This document shows positions 32,761-41,933 of a stretch of DNA of 64,000 bases, piece by piece. The position numbers and the translations under genes are program-made. Below the pieces are notes generated by a model that had not been told where the DNA came from, did no database searches, and saw only the letters and a list, made by a program, of their open reading frames with translations. Numbering within the stretch: the first letter of the stretch is position 1; each line of letters begins with the position of its first letter. Origin of the DNA: Brachybacterium vulturis (lineage in GTDB: Bacteria; Actinomycetota; Actinomycetes; Actinomycetales; Dermabacteraceae); NCBI RefSeq assembly GCF_002407185.1, contig NZ_CP023563.1, positions 124,001 to 188,000 on the forward strand. Direction: 5' to 3'.

Positions 32761-34458
32761 ATGGTCGACATCCGCCTCGACGCCCAATGGGTCGACTACG
32801 CGATCATCGCGTTGTACTTCGTCTTCGTCCTCGGTGTGGGCTGGTACGCCAAGCGCGGCATCTCCACCTCCATCGAGTTCTTCCTCTCCGGCCGCTCGCT
32901 GCCCGCCTGGGTCACCGGCCTCGCCTTCATCTCGGCCAACCTCGGCGCGGTCGAGATCATGGGCATGTCCGCCACCGGCGCCGAGCTCGGCATGCCGACC
33001 ATGCACTACTTCTGGATCGGCGCCGTCCCGGCGATGCTGTTCCTGGGCGTGGTGATGATGCCCTTCTACTACGGCTCCAAGGTGCGCTCCGTCCCGGAGT
33101 TCATGCGCATGCGCTTCGGCGCCAGCGCGCACCTGGTCAACGCCATCAGCTTCGCCGTCGCCCAGCTGCTGATCGCCGGTGTGAACCTGTACCTGCTGGC
33201 GTTGATCGTCCATCGCCTGCTGGGGTGGCCGCAGTGGGTGGGCCTCGTCGTCGCCTCGGCGTTCGTGCTGTTCTACATCACGGTCGGCGGCCTCTCCGCC
33301 GCGATCTACAACGAGGTGCTGCAGTTCTTCGTGATCGTCGCGGCGCTGCTGCCCCTGACCCTCATCGGCCTGCACCGCGTGGGCGGCTGGAGCGGCATGA
33401 AGGAGCGCATCACCGATGACGGGATGCTCGGTGCGGAACAGCTGCACACCTGGCCCGGCACGGCGCTGTCCGGTTTCGACAGTCCCGTGCTGTCCGTGAT
33501 CGGAATCGTCTTCGGTCTCGGCTTCGTGCTCTCCTTCGGCTACTGGACCACGAACTTCGTCGAGGTCCAGCGTGCGATGGCCAGCAAGTCCATCACCGCC
33601 TCCCGGATGACACCGATCATCGGTGCCTTCCCGAAGATGTTCATCCCCTTCATCGTGATCATCCCCGGCATGATCGCCGCCGTGCTGGTGGGCCAGCTGA
33701 CGGAGTTCAAGCAGCTCGACTTCGCGGGGGACGCCGCCGGTGCCGCCGCGACCGGCGTCACCTACAACGATGCCCTGCTGCTGCTGATGCGGGAGGTGCT
33801 GCCCAACGGTCTGCTGGGCGTCGCGATCGCGGGCCTGCTGGCAGCGTTCATGGCCGGTATGGCCGCGAACATCTCGGCCTTCAACACGGTGGTCAGCTAC
33901 GACCTCTACCAGCAGTACGTGAAGAAGGACGCGCCCGATCACCACTACACGGTGGTGGGGCGGATCGCGACGGCCGCGGCCTGCGTGATCGCGATCTTCA
34001 CGGCACTCATCGCCGGGCAGTTCTCCAACCTGATGGACTACCTCCAGACCCTGTTCGGCTTCTTCAACGCGCCGCTGTTCGCGACCTTCATCCTGGGCAT
34101 GTTCTGGAAGCGGATGACCCCGGCCGCGGGCTGGACCGGCCTGGTGGCGGGCACCCTGTCCGCCATGGCGCTGTGGGGTTCGTCGACGTTCTTCCATCTC
34201 TTCGAGCTGCCCGGCCAGGGGCTCGCCTTCATGGCCGCCGCGACTGCGTTCGTCGTCGACATCGTCGTCTCCGTCGTGGTCACCCAGTTCACCGCCCCGA
34301 AGCCCGTCCACGAGCTGAAGGGCCTGGTCTACTCGGAGACCCCGAAGGCCGATCTGGTCGATCCCGAGGAGAAGGGCATGCCGTTCTGGCGCCGGCCCGT
34401 CCCGATGGCCGGCATCGCCCTGGTCCTCGTCATCGCCCTGAACTTCCTCTTCGTCTAA
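32761..34458 (+). CDS. Sodium:solute symporter, SSS/SGLT family
   Basis: Integral membrane symporter of 565 aa with about 13-14 helices. Family marks: WVTGLAFISANLGAVEIMGMSATGAELGMPTMHYFWIGAVPAM and the sodium-site region YITVGGLSAAIYNEVLQFFVI; VSYDLYQQYVKKDAPDHHY marks the cytoplasmic loop. Resembles the SGLT-like sugar or inositol branch rather than proline (PutP) carriers. CAGGAGAAC before ATG 32761. Ten bases before the small membrane-protein gene. Confidence 0.9.
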   Translation: MVDIRLDAQWVDYAIIALYFVFVLGVGWYAKRGISTSIEFFLSGRSLPAWVTGLAFISANLGAVEIMGMSATGAELGMPTMHYFWIGAVPAMLFLGVVMMPFYYGSKVRSVPEFMRMRFGASAHLVNAISFAVAQLLIAGVNLYLLALIVHRLLGWPQWVGLVVASAFVLFYITVGGLSAAIYNEVLQFFVIVAALLPLTLIGLHRVGGWSGMKERITDDGMLGAEQLHTWPGTALSGFDSPVLSVIGIVFGLGFVLSFGYWTTNFVEVQRAMASKSITASRMTPIIGAFPKMFIPFIVIIPGMIAAVLVGQLTEFKQLDFAGDAAGAAATGVTYNDALLLLMREVLPNGLLGVAIAGLLAAFMAGMAANISAFNTVVSYDLYQQYVKKDAPDHHYTVVGRIATAAACVIAIFTALIAGQFSNLMDYLQTLFGFFNAPLFATFILGMFWKRMTPAAGWTGLVAGTLSAMALWGSSTFFHLFELPGQGLAFMAAATAFVVDIVVSVVVTQFTAPKPVHELKGLVYSETPKADLVDPEEKGMPFWRRPVPMAGIALVLVIALNFLFV

Positions 34459-34468
34459 GGAGCTCGCC

Positions 34469-34801
34469 ATGACCCCCACCTCCAAGGAATCCCCCGAGGG
34501 CGCGAGCGCGGTGCCCGAGTCGGCGCACATCGAGACCGCCGGCGCCTTCGACATCCGCAATTTCATCGGCACCCTGCTGGGCCTGTTCGGCCTCATCCTG
34601 CTCGCCATGGGCCTGTTCGCCTTCGACGACGGCGCCGCCACCAAGACCGACGGTCTCAACGCCAATCTCTGGGCGGGCATGGGCATGGTGATCGTGGCCA
34701 TCGCGTTCCTGGTCTGGACCAAGGTTGACCCGATCCGCATGGTCGTCCGCGAGAACGAGGAGGGCGCGGACGAGCCGCGCGATATCTCGCCGCTGGACTG
34801 A
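34469..34801 (+). CDS. Small two-helix membrane protein paired with the symporter
   Basis: Protein of 110 aa: polar N-terminus, AGAFDIRNFIGTLLGLFGLILLAMGLFAF (helix 1), a short DDGAATKTDGLNANLW loop, GMGMVIVAIAFLVWTKVDPIR (helix 2), acidic C-terminus. Family not recognised by name. The 10-bp spacing to the symporter, own AAGGAG site and a terminator directly after make a two-gene operon, so an accessory or stability role for the carrier is plausible but not shown. Confidence 0.75.
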   Translation: MTPTSKESPEGASAVPESAHIETAGAFDIRNFIGTLLGLFGLILLAMGLFAFDDGAATKTDGLNANLWAGMGMVIVAIAFLVWTKVDPIRMVVRENEEGADEPRDISPLD

Positions 34802-34820
34802 TCCGCCGGCGACCCCTCCG

Positions 34821-34866
34821 CGAATCCCTCGCTCTGCACCCGCAACGGTGCGGAGCGGGGGATTCG
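34821..34866. terminator. Strong terminator hairpin after the symporter operon
   Basis: 20-nt arms (34821-34840 and 34847-34866), 18 Watson-Crick pairs plus two G-U pairs, loop CGCAAC, starting 20 bp after the small-protein stop. No T tract. Confidence 0.8.
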
Positions 34867-34957
34867 GTGCACCCCGGGGGTGCCCTGGTGCCGCATCCTG
34901 TGGACAGGGGCCTCGCATAGCATCGACGTCGACGCCGGACCCGACGAAGGAGCACGA

Positions 34958-36463
34958 GTGAACGCCGAACCCACCACCCCCTCCCCCGACAGCACGACGA
35001 GCGCTGCTGACCCGGTCGCCGAGAAGCCCGAGGACCACCTGGTCACCACGCTGCACTCGCTGTCCCTGCCCGACGGGGCGCTCGACTACACGGCCACCGC
35101 CGGCACCGTGGTGCTGACGGAGGAGCCCGAGGGCGAGGAGTACGGGCGGGGCGCCGCCCACGCGGAGCTGTTCTCCGTCTCCTACGTCGCCCAGGGCACC
35201 GATGCGGCCGAGCGACCGGTGATGTTCGCCTTCAACGGCGGGCCGGGCGCCTCGACGGTATGGCTGCACCTGGGGCTGCTGGGACCGCGCCGGGTGGACT
35301 CGGGGGATGCGGGAGCCCCGGCCGCTGCCCCGCACCGGCTGCTGGACAACCACGAGACGATCCTCCAGGACGCGGACCTGGTGGTGGTCGACGCGATGAC
35401 CACGGGCTACTCCCGACCCGCCCCCGGCCAGAAGCCGAACCGCCATCACGGGCTGGCGGAGGACCGCGACCTGATCACCGCCTTCGTCATCGACTGGCTC
35501 ACCCGCCACCAGCGCTGGACCTCGCCGCTCTACCTGGCCGGGGAGTCCTACGGCACCACCCGGGCCTCCGCCGTGGCCGCGCATCTCATGGACCGCTACT
35601 ACGTGGCCGTCGCCGGGATCGCACTGATCTCCCCGGTGCTCGACTTCGGCACCCTCCGCTTCCATGCCGGCAACGACCGCCCCTACCTCCACTACCTGCC
35701 CACCTATGCCGCGATCGCCCACGCGCACGGCAAGCACTCCGGCCGGATGCTGCAGGACGTGGTCGACGAGGCCGAGGCCTTCACCGAACAGGAGTACCCG
35801 GCGCTGCTGGCTGCCGGGCTGCGGCTCACCCCGGAGCAGAAGCAGGAGGCCGCCGCACGTATCGGCGCCCTGATCGGGGTGGATCCGCAGTGGGTGGAGC
35901 GCGCCGATCTGCGGATCGAGCACATGGCCTTCCTCGCCGAGCTGCTGCGCCAGGAGGGGCTGGTCACCGGGCGCATCGACGGTCGCTTCACCGCACCGGC
36001 CGGGGACGGCAATGCCCCGCGGATGGAGACCGACCCCTCGATCGACCAGCTCGCCCCCGCCTACACCGCCACGATCAACCAGTACCTGCGCGGGGAGCTG
36101 GAGTTCTCCAGCGACGTGGTCTACGAGATCATGTCCGGCCGGGTGCATCCGTGGAGCTACAAGGACTTCGAGAACCGCTCGGTGGAGGTCGCCTCGGACC
36201 TCGCCCGGCTGCTGCGCAAGTCCCCGCACACCAAGGTGCTGGTCTCCCACGGCTATCACGACGCGGCGACCCCGTTCCACGCCAGCGAGCACGTGCTCGC
36301 CCAGCTCGCGATCCCGCGCGAGGACTACGGCGAGCGGATCCGCATCGAGTACTACGAGGCCGGGCACATGATGTACTGCCACGAGCCCAGCCGGCTCGCG
36401 CTCTCGCAGCACCTCAGCGAGTTCGTCACCGGTGCGGAGGGAGCCCAGGACGAGCTGGGGTGA
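34958..36463 (+). CDS. S10-family serine carboxypeptidase-like protein
   Basis: Alpha/beta hydrolase of 501 aa. FAFNGGPGASTVWLHLGLLGPRR forms the oxyanion hole, LYLAGESYGTTRASAVA holds the nucleophile Ser, SHGYHDAATPFHASE the Asp, and EAGHMMYCHEPSR the His. No signal peptide, so it is cytoplasmic, unlike vacuolar or secreted S10 enzymes of eukaryotes. GTG start at 34958 with GAAGGAG upstream. Neighbours (symporter, galactosidase) do not explain its substrate. Confidence 0.88.
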   Translation: MNAEPTTPSPDSTTSAADPVAEKPEDHLVTTLHSLSLPDGALDYTATAGTVVLTEEPEGEEYGRGAAHAELFSVSYVAQGTDAAERPVMFAFNGGPGASTVWLHLGLLGPRRVDSGDAGAPAAAPHRLLDNHETILQDADLVVVDAMTTGYSRPAPGQKPNRHHGLAEDRDLITAFVIDWLTRHQRWTSPLYLAGESYGTTRASAVAAHLMDRYYVAVAGIALISPVLDFGTLRFHAGNDRPYLHYLPTYAAIAHAHGKHSGRMLQDVVDEAEAFTEQEYPALLAAGLRLTPEQKQEAAARIGALIGVDPQWVERADLRIEHMAFLAELLRQEGLVTGRIDGRFTAPAGDGNAPRMETDPSIDQLAPAYTATINQYLRGELEFSSDVVYEIMSGRVHPWSYKDFENRSVEVASDLARLLRKSPHTKVLVSHGYHDAATPFHASEHVLAQLAIPREDYGERIRIEYYEAGHMMYCHEPSRLALSQHLSEFVTGAEGAQDELG

Positions 36464-36611
36464 CCGGCACGGTCCCTGCCCACCGGCCTGCGTCGAGCGG
36501 CCCCTCGGGGGCGAGCGGCGCCGGTCGGGATCGGAGCACCGGGATCGCGTGTCCTCAGCGGTCGGGCGGTGACTTGCCTCGCTCTGCGCTGACGTGCAAA
36601 GGTCTCGCCTC

Positions 36612-38669
36612 ATGACCAGTGATCGATTCCCCTCCTCCCGTCCCGACGTGCGGGAATCCACCGATGCTCGACCCCCGCAGACCCGTCCCTCATGGCCGCT
36701 CGGCCTGGATGGCCTCGCGTACGGCGGTGACTACAACCCCGAGCAGTGGACCCGCGAGACCTGGGTCGAGGACGTGCGCCTGATGCGGGAGGCCGGAGTG
36801 AACCTGGTGAGCATCGGGATGTTCTCCTGGGCGAGCATCGAGCCGCGCCAGGGCGAGTTCCACTGGGAATGGCTCGATGAGATCTTCGAACTGCTGCACG
36901 AGGCCGGGATCCGGATCGACCTGGGCACCCCCACCGCCGCTCCCCCGGCCTGGTTCTTCCGCGCGCATCCGGAATCGCGCGTGGTCGACCGAGCGGGCCG
37001 GTCCCTCGGGCCCGGGTCGCGGGGCATGGCCTGTCCGTCGTCCCCGGCGTACCGTTCGGCGGCCACCGGCATCACCCGAGCGCTGGCCGAGCGCTACGGG
37101 GACCATCCCGCGCTCGCGCTCTGGCACGTCCACAACGAGTACGGCGCGCCCGTCGGAGAGAGCTTCTCGACCTTCGCGCAGGATGCGTTCCGCCACTGGG
37201 CGCTGCGGCGCCACGGCTCGCTCGAGGCGGTCAACTCCGCCTGGGGGACCGCCTTCTGGGGCCAGAGCTTCGGCGTCCCCGAAGAGATCCACGCCCCGCT
37301 GCCCACCCCCTCGGTGCACAACCCCTCGCTCGCACTGGACTGGCGTCGCTTCAGCTCCGAGCAGATCCTGGAGTGCTTCCGCGCCGAGCGCGACGTCCTG
37401 CACGAGCTCGCGCCCCATATCCCGGTGACCACGAATTTCATGGCGCACACCTGCCGGAACATCGACCTGTGGAAGTGGGCCGACGAGGTCGACGTGGTCT
37501 CCAACGACCACTACCTGATCGCCTCCGACGACCGGAACTTCGTCGAGCTCGCCCTCGATGCCGACCTCGCGCGCTCCATCGCCCGGGGCCGTCCGTGGAT
37601 GCTCATGGAGCATTCCACCTCCGGGGTGAACTGGCAGGGTCGCAACGTCGCCAAGCAGCCCGGGGAGATGGCCCGCAACTCCCTGTCCCATGTGGGCCGG
37701 GGCGCCGATGCCGTGATGTTCTTCCAGTGGCGAGCCTCCCGCAAGGGCGCCGAGAAGTTCCATTCGGCGATGCTTCCGCATGCGGGCACGAACTCCCGGA
37801 TCTGGCGCGAGGTCCGCGAACTCGGCACACAGCTGGAGGGCCTGGCGGGGATCCGCGGCACGCGAGTGCGGGCCGACGTCGCGATCCTCTGGGACTGGGA
37901 GTCCCACTGGGCGCAGGACCTCCCCTGGCGACCCGCGGACGACCTGAGCCACCGCGCCCAGATCCAGACCTGGTACGAGCGGCTGTGGCGCGATCACCTC
38001 GCAGCCGACTTCGCGCACCCGGAGGACGACCTGAGCGGGTACCGCCTGGTGCTCGCGCCGGCCTCCTACCTCCTCACCGATGCCGCGGCGGCGAAGCTCG
38101 CCGCGTACGTGCGCGAGGGCGGGAACCTCGTCGTCGGACCCTTCTCAGGCGTCGTCGATGCAGAGGACGGAGTGCGCGAGGGCGGGCTGAACGCCTCGCT
38201 GGCACCGGTGCTCGGTGTCGAGGTGCACGAATTCTGCCCGCTGAGAAAGGGGGACGACGCACGGATCGTCCTCGGCGGGCACTCCGTGCGTGCGCGCCTC
38301 TGGTGCGAGGATCTGCAGCTGCGCGGGGCGGAGCCGATCGGCAGCTACGCCGATGGGCCGGTGTCCGGGGGCGTCGCTGCGACGCAGCACACATACGGCC
38401 AGGGCACGGCCTGGTATCTCGCCTCCGATCTCGACGTCGTGGACCTCTCCGTCCTGTTCAGCGAGCCGTACTGCGCCGCGGGACTCGCGCCGAGAGAGCT
38501 TCCCGAGGATGTCGAGCTGCTCGAGCGCATCGGGGAGGACGGCACCCGTCATCTGATCGCGCTCAACCACACCGCTGAGGACCAGGCGCTGCCCGCTGGG
38601 GACCACGGCACCGTGTCGGTGCCGGCGCACGGCGTCGCGACCTCCCGCCGTCCGCGAGTCGGGGCATGA
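36612..38669 (+). CDS. GH42 beta-galactosidase
   Basis: Cytoplasmic beta-galactosidase of 685 aa. TIM barrel starts GLAYGGDYNPEQWTRETWVEDVRLMREAGVNLVSIGMFSWASIEP; acid/base Glu176 in WHVHNEYG; nucleophile Glu333 in LMEHSTSGVNW; trimerisation and C-terminal domains follow (FFQWRASRKGAEKFHSAMLPHAG). An ATG at 36612 is chosen; a GTG six codons earlier is possible. With GH35 and two importers it forms a galactoside-use region. No operator palindrome seen upstream. Confidence 0.92.
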   Translation: MTSDRFPSSRPDVRESTDARPPQTRPSWPLGLDGLAYGGDYNPEQWTRETWVEDVRLMREAGVNLVSIGMFSWASIEPRQGEFHWEWLDEIFELLHEAGIRIDLGTPTAAPPAWFFRAHPESRVVDRAGRSLGPGSRGMACPSSPAYRSAATGITRALAERYGDHPALALWHVHNEYGAPVGESFSTFAQDAFRHWALRRHGSLEAVNSAWGTAFWGQSFGVPEEIHAPLPTPSVHNPSLALDWRRFSSEQILECFRAERDVLHELAPHIPVTTNFMAHTCRNIDLWKWADEVDVVSNDHYLIASDDRNFVELALDADLARSIARGRPWMLMEHSTSGVNWQGRNVAKQPGEMARNSLSHVGRGADAVMFFQWRASRKGAEKFHSAMLPHAGTNSRIWREVRELGTQLEGLAGIRGTRVRADVAILWDWESHWAQDLPWRPADDLSHRAQIQTWYERLWRDHLAADFAHPEDDLSGYRLVLAPASYLLTDAAAAKLAAYVREGGNLVVGPFSGVVDAEDGVREGGLNASLAPVLGVEVHEFCPLRKGDDARIVLGGHSVRARLWCEDLQLRGAEPIGSYADGPVSGGVAATQHTYGQGTAWYLASDLDVVDLSVLFSEPYCAAGLAPRELPEDVELLERIGEDGTRHLIALNHTAEDQALPAGDHGTVSVPAHGVATSRRPRVGA

Positions 38670-38773
38670 GCGCGGGCCTCGCGTCCTCGCCGCTGCCAGG
38701 AGCCGCACCGGCGAGTCCGCTCCCGCAACCGGGGGACTGCCCACCGGATCCGGGGCGCCCTCCCCGGCGGGCG

Positions 38774-38790
38774 CAGTCCGTGATGGACTG
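38774..38790. promoter_or_regulatory. Short inverted repeat next to the GH15 start
   Basis: CAGTCC-GTGAT-GGACTG ends 5 nt before the ATG at 38796, where no Shine-Dalgarno is visible. It may be an operator or a small hairpin limiting initiation. Confidence 0.35.
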
Positions 38791-38795
38791 TCCCC

Positions 38796-40670
38796 ATGTC
38801 GAGCCCGCTCATCGAAGATCATGCCCTGCTGTCCGACCAGCGCGCCTCCGCGCTCGTGACCCGGGAAGGAGACGTCGATTGGCTGTGCCTGCCCCGCTTC
38901 GACTCCGATGCCCTGTTCTGCTCCCTGCTGGGCACCGAGGAGAACGGGCACTGGTCGCTGCGGATCACGGACGGCGAGGTGCTCTCCCGCCGCTACCTGC
39001 CGGGCACCATGGTGCTCGAGACGGTGTGGCGCTCCCCCACCGGGACCGCCACGGTCACCGAGTTCATGCCGGTCAGCGGCGAGGGCGGGGACTCCGGTAC
39101 CACCGGTGGCGCGCTCTCCGCCACCACCGGCGGCTCCCGCGCCCGCAGCGCGACCTCCCTGGCCGGGGACATCGATGACCTCGCCGAACTGGTGCGCACC
39201 GTCGAGTGCGTCGAGGGCGAGGTCGAGGTGGTCCAGGAGCTGAAGATCCGCTTCGAGTACGGGCAGGCCGCGCCCTGGGTGCGCCGCGGCGAGGACCAGG
39301 CCGGCGACCCCGTGCTGATCGCGGTCGCCGGCGGCGACGGGGTCGCCCTGCACGGCCCCGCGCTGAGCGCGAACGGCCGCTCCCACCACGGTCGCCACCC
39401 CCTGAGCGCCGGCGAGACCGCCTCGTGGGTGCTGACCTGGTTCCCGTCCTGGCAGCCGGTCCCGGCGACCCCGGATATCGAGGCCTCGCTGGCCGCCACG
39501 GTGGCCGAATGGTCCGGCTGGCTGGGGCAGGTACGGGTCGAGCAGGAGTACGCCGTACCCGTGACCCGCTCCCTGCTGGTGCTGCGCGCTCTCACCCACC
39601 GCCGCACCGGTGGCATCGTGGCGGCCCCGACCACCAGCCTCCCCGAGGACTTCGGCGGGGTGCGCAACTGGGACTACCGCTTCTGCTGGCTGCGGGACGC
39701 CGCGCTCTCCCTCGAGGCGCTGCTCGCCCACGGCCACGTCGATGCCGCCCAGACCTGGCGCCGCTGGCTGCTGCGCGCGATCGCCGGCGACCCCGAGCGG
39801 CTGCAGATCATGTACTCGATCACCGGCGACCGGAACCTGCTCGAGCGGGAGCTGGAGCACCTGCCCGGCTACGAGGGTTCGGTGCCGGTGCGGGTCGGGA
39901 ACGGCGCCGCCGGCCAGTACCAGGCGGACGTCGTGGGTGAGGTGATGATCGCGCTGGCGGCGATGCGCGACGCCGGTCTGGAGGAGACCCGCTGGTCGTG
40001 GCCGCTGCAGAAGGCGCTGCTGCGCTATACCGAGGACCACATCGATGACCCCGATCAGGGCATCTGGGAGATGCGCGGCGATCCGGCGTACTTCACGCAC
40101 GGCCGGGTGATGGTGTGGGCGACCTTCGACCGTGCGATCCGGGCGGTCCGCGAGCACGGGCTGCCCGCCTCCGAGGAGGAGGTCTCCCGCTGGCAGCAGC
40201 TGCGGGACCAGGTGCGCGAGGAGGTCATGACCCGCGGGGTCGGGACCGACGGCGCCTTCACCCAGACCTACGGCTCCACGGAGGTCGACGCCTCCCTGCT
40301 CCAGATCCCGCACACCGGCTTCCTGCCGGCCGACGACCCGCACATGCTCGCCACCGTGACCCGCATCGAGCAGGACCTGCGCACCGCGGACGGACTGGTC
40401 CTGCGCTACCGCACGCAGGGGCAGGACGGTCTGCCCGGCGACGAGCACCCCTTCCTGGTGTGCTGCTTCTGGCTGGTCGAGCAGTACGCCGCCTCGGGGC
40501 GCCGGGAGGAGGCCGGGGCGCTGATGGATCAGCTGCTCGCCTGTGGCAACGATCTGGACCTGTTCGCGGAGGAGTTCGACGGGGGTGCGGGCAGGATGGC
40601 CGGCAACTTCCCGCAGGCCTTCAGCCACCTGGGCCTGATCCGCGCGGTCGACGCCCTCACCGCCTGCTGA
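38796..40670 (+). CDS. GH15 glucoamylase/trehalase-like hydrolase
   Basis: Inverting alpha-glucosidase-family enzyme of 624 aa, no signal peptide. N-terminal beta-sandwich begins IEDHALLSDQRASALVTREGDVDWLCLPRFDSDALFCSLLG; the (alpha/alpha)6 barrel includes EDFGGVRNWDYRFCWLRDAALSL; catalytic Glu candidates lie in DQGIWEMRG and LFAEEFDGGAGRMAGNFPQAFSHLGLI. Actinobacterial members of this subgroup hydrolyse trehalose; alpha-glucans remain possible. An insert GGDSGTTGGALSATTGGS interrupts the N-terminal domain. Confidence 0.88.
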   Translation: MSSPLIEDHALLSDQRASALVTREGDVDWLCLPRFDSDALFCSLLGTEENGHWSLRITDGEVLSRRYLPGTMVLETVWRSPTGTATVTEFMPVSGEGGDSGTTGGALSATTGGSRARSATSLAGDIDDLAELVRTVECVEGEVEVVQELKIRFEYGQAAPWVRRGEDQAGDPVLIAVAGGDGVALHGPALSANGRSHHGRHPLSAGETASWVLTWFPSWQPVPATPDIEASLAATVAEWSGWLGQVRVEQEYAVPVTRSLLVLRALTHRRTGGIVAAPTTSLPEDFGGVRNWDYRFCWLRDAALSLEALLAHGHVDAAQTWRRWLLRAIAGDPERLQIMYSITGDRNLLERELEHLPGYEGSVPVRVGNGAAGQYQADVVGEVMIALAAMRDAGLEETRWSWPLQKALLRYTEDHIDDPDQGIWEMRGDPAYFTHGRVMVWATFDRAIRAVREHGLPASEEEVSRWQQLRDQVREEVMTRGVGTDGAFTQTYGSTEVDASLLQIPHTGFLPADDPHMLATVTRIEQDLRTADGLVLRYRTQGQDGLPGDEHPFLVCCFWLVEQYAASGRREEAGALMDQLLACGNDLDLFAEEFDGGAGRMAGNFPQAFSHLGLIRAVDALTAC

Positions 40671-40945
40671 GCCCGCCGCCGTGGCCGGCGGAGACGCCGG
40701 TCACGTCGCAGGTCACGACGAGGTCGCGGTCCGGTGGCGCCGTCGGGGCCGGTGGGTGAACACCGGAGGTCGCGCCGGTGTCCGTCCGGGGACGGGGCGG
40801 CGATCCGGTGCCGTCCGCGCGGCAGCCCGCGCCCCCTGCACATCTCCATGAGCAGGGATGATGGCACGACGCTGGGTGGAGCGCGGGCCCGGTCCCGAGA
40901 AGGTCACGGAATCGCCCCGATTCTGCGGACCTCGCTCCCGACGAG
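40671..40945. other. Intergenic region with hairpins and a palindrome
   Basis: Holds a small hairpin right after the GH15 stop (CCGCCG...CGGCGG, 40673-40691), a 7-bp perfect hairpin (40760-40781) that could terminate transcription, and the inverted repeat GAATCG-CCC-CGATTC (40909-40923) shortly before the importer start. Confidence 0.45.
40909..40923. promoter_or_regulatory. Inverted repeat before the ugp-like operon
   Basis: GAATCG-CCC-CGATTC, perfect 6-bp arms, 22 nt before ATG 40946. Its half-site GAATCG also occurs in the repeated site at 47693-47720. Confidence 0.5.
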
Positions 40946-41908
40946 ATGGCCACGCGTACTGTGACCCTCGTGACGTCCCCCGCTATTCCCGGTCTCGAGA
41001 GATCGGCCTCCGACCAGGAGCCGATCAAGCGGTCCCGCGCGCTCAACTGGCGGCATATCGGCTTGGCCACCGCGCTGATCCTGCCGAACATGATCCTGCT
41101 GGGCGTGTTCACCTACCGCCCGCTGATCGACAACTTCCGCATCTCGTTCTTCAACTGGAACATCTCGTCCCCGACGATGACGTTCATCGGCTTCGGCAAC
41201 TACGTCGAGTGGTTCACCGATGACACCAGCTGGCAGATCGCCCGCAACACGGCGATCTTCACCCTCGTGGCGGTGGTCGGCTCGATGGCGATCGGGCTGG
41301 CGCTGGCGATGCTGCTGGATCAGCATCTGCGGGGTCGTGGCCTGGTGCGGACCATCGTGTTCGCGCCGTATGTCATCGCCGGCGCGGCGATCGGCGTCGC
41401 CTTCCAGTTCGTCTTCGATCCCGGCTACGGTCTGATCCAGGCGGTGCTGGACTGGGTCGGTCTGGACTCCCCGCACTTCTACCAGCATTCCGGCTGGGCG
41501 CTGTTCATGATCACCACCACCTACGTGTGGAAGAACCTCGGCTACACCTTCGTGATCTACCTGGCGGCCCTGCAGGGGCGGCGCAAGGACCTCGACGAGG
41601 CGGCGGAGATCGACGGCACCCCGGCCTGGCGGAAGTTCTGGCGGGTCACCCTCCCGCAGCTCAAGGGCACCACGTTCTTCCTGTCCGTCACGGTGCTGCT
41701 GAACTCGTTCACGGTGTTCGACATCATCCAGGTGATGACCCAGGGCGGTCCCTTCGGCACCGGCACCTCGACCCTGATCTACCAGGTCTACCAGGAGACC
41801 TTCGTGAACAATCGAGCTGGCTACGGCGCCGCGGTCGCCACGATCATGTTCCTCGTCATCCTGGTGATCACGCTCGTCCAGGTGAAGCTCCAGGACACGC
41901 AGGATTGA
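40946..41908 (+). CDS. ugpA: CUT1 ABC permease, UgpA-like
   Basis: First membrane subunit, 320 aa, six helices. FAPYVIAGAAIGVAFQFVFDPGYGLIQAVLDWVGL and the EAA loop LDEAAEIDGTPAWRKFWRVTLPQLKGTTFF resemble UgpA of sn-glycerol-3-phosphate importers, and the gene order A-E-B-C agrees. The substrate may still be a sugar or glycerophosphodiester. A start some codons later (GTG in ACTGTGACCCTC) is possible. Confidence 0.82.
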   Translation: MATRTVTLVTSPAIPGLERSASDQEPIKRSRALNWRHIGLATALILPNMILLGVFTYRPLIDNFRISFFNWNISSPTMTFIGFGNYVEWFTDDTSWQIARNTAIFTLVAVVGSMAIGLALAMLLDQHLRGRGLVRTIVFAPYVIAGAAIGVAFQFVFDPGYGLIQAVLDWVGLDSPHFYQHSGWALFMITTTYVWKNLGYTFVIYLAALQGRRKDLDEAAEIDGTPAWRKFWRVTLPQLKGTTFFLSVTVLLNSFTVFDIIQVMTQGGPFGTGTSTLIYQVYQETFVNNRAGYGAAVATIMFLVILVITLVQVKLQDTQD

Positions 41909-41933
41909 CCAGGCCAGGAGGGAGGGAGAACCC

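Noticed and set aside
32395-35049. 884-residue minus-strand frame opposite the symporter
   Set aside because: Shadow of the symporter and small-protein genes; His/Asp/Gln-rich without any motif.
36690-38018. 442-residue minus-strand frame inside the GH42 gene
   Set aside because: Fully covered by the GH42 gene, whose catalytic motifs are intact.
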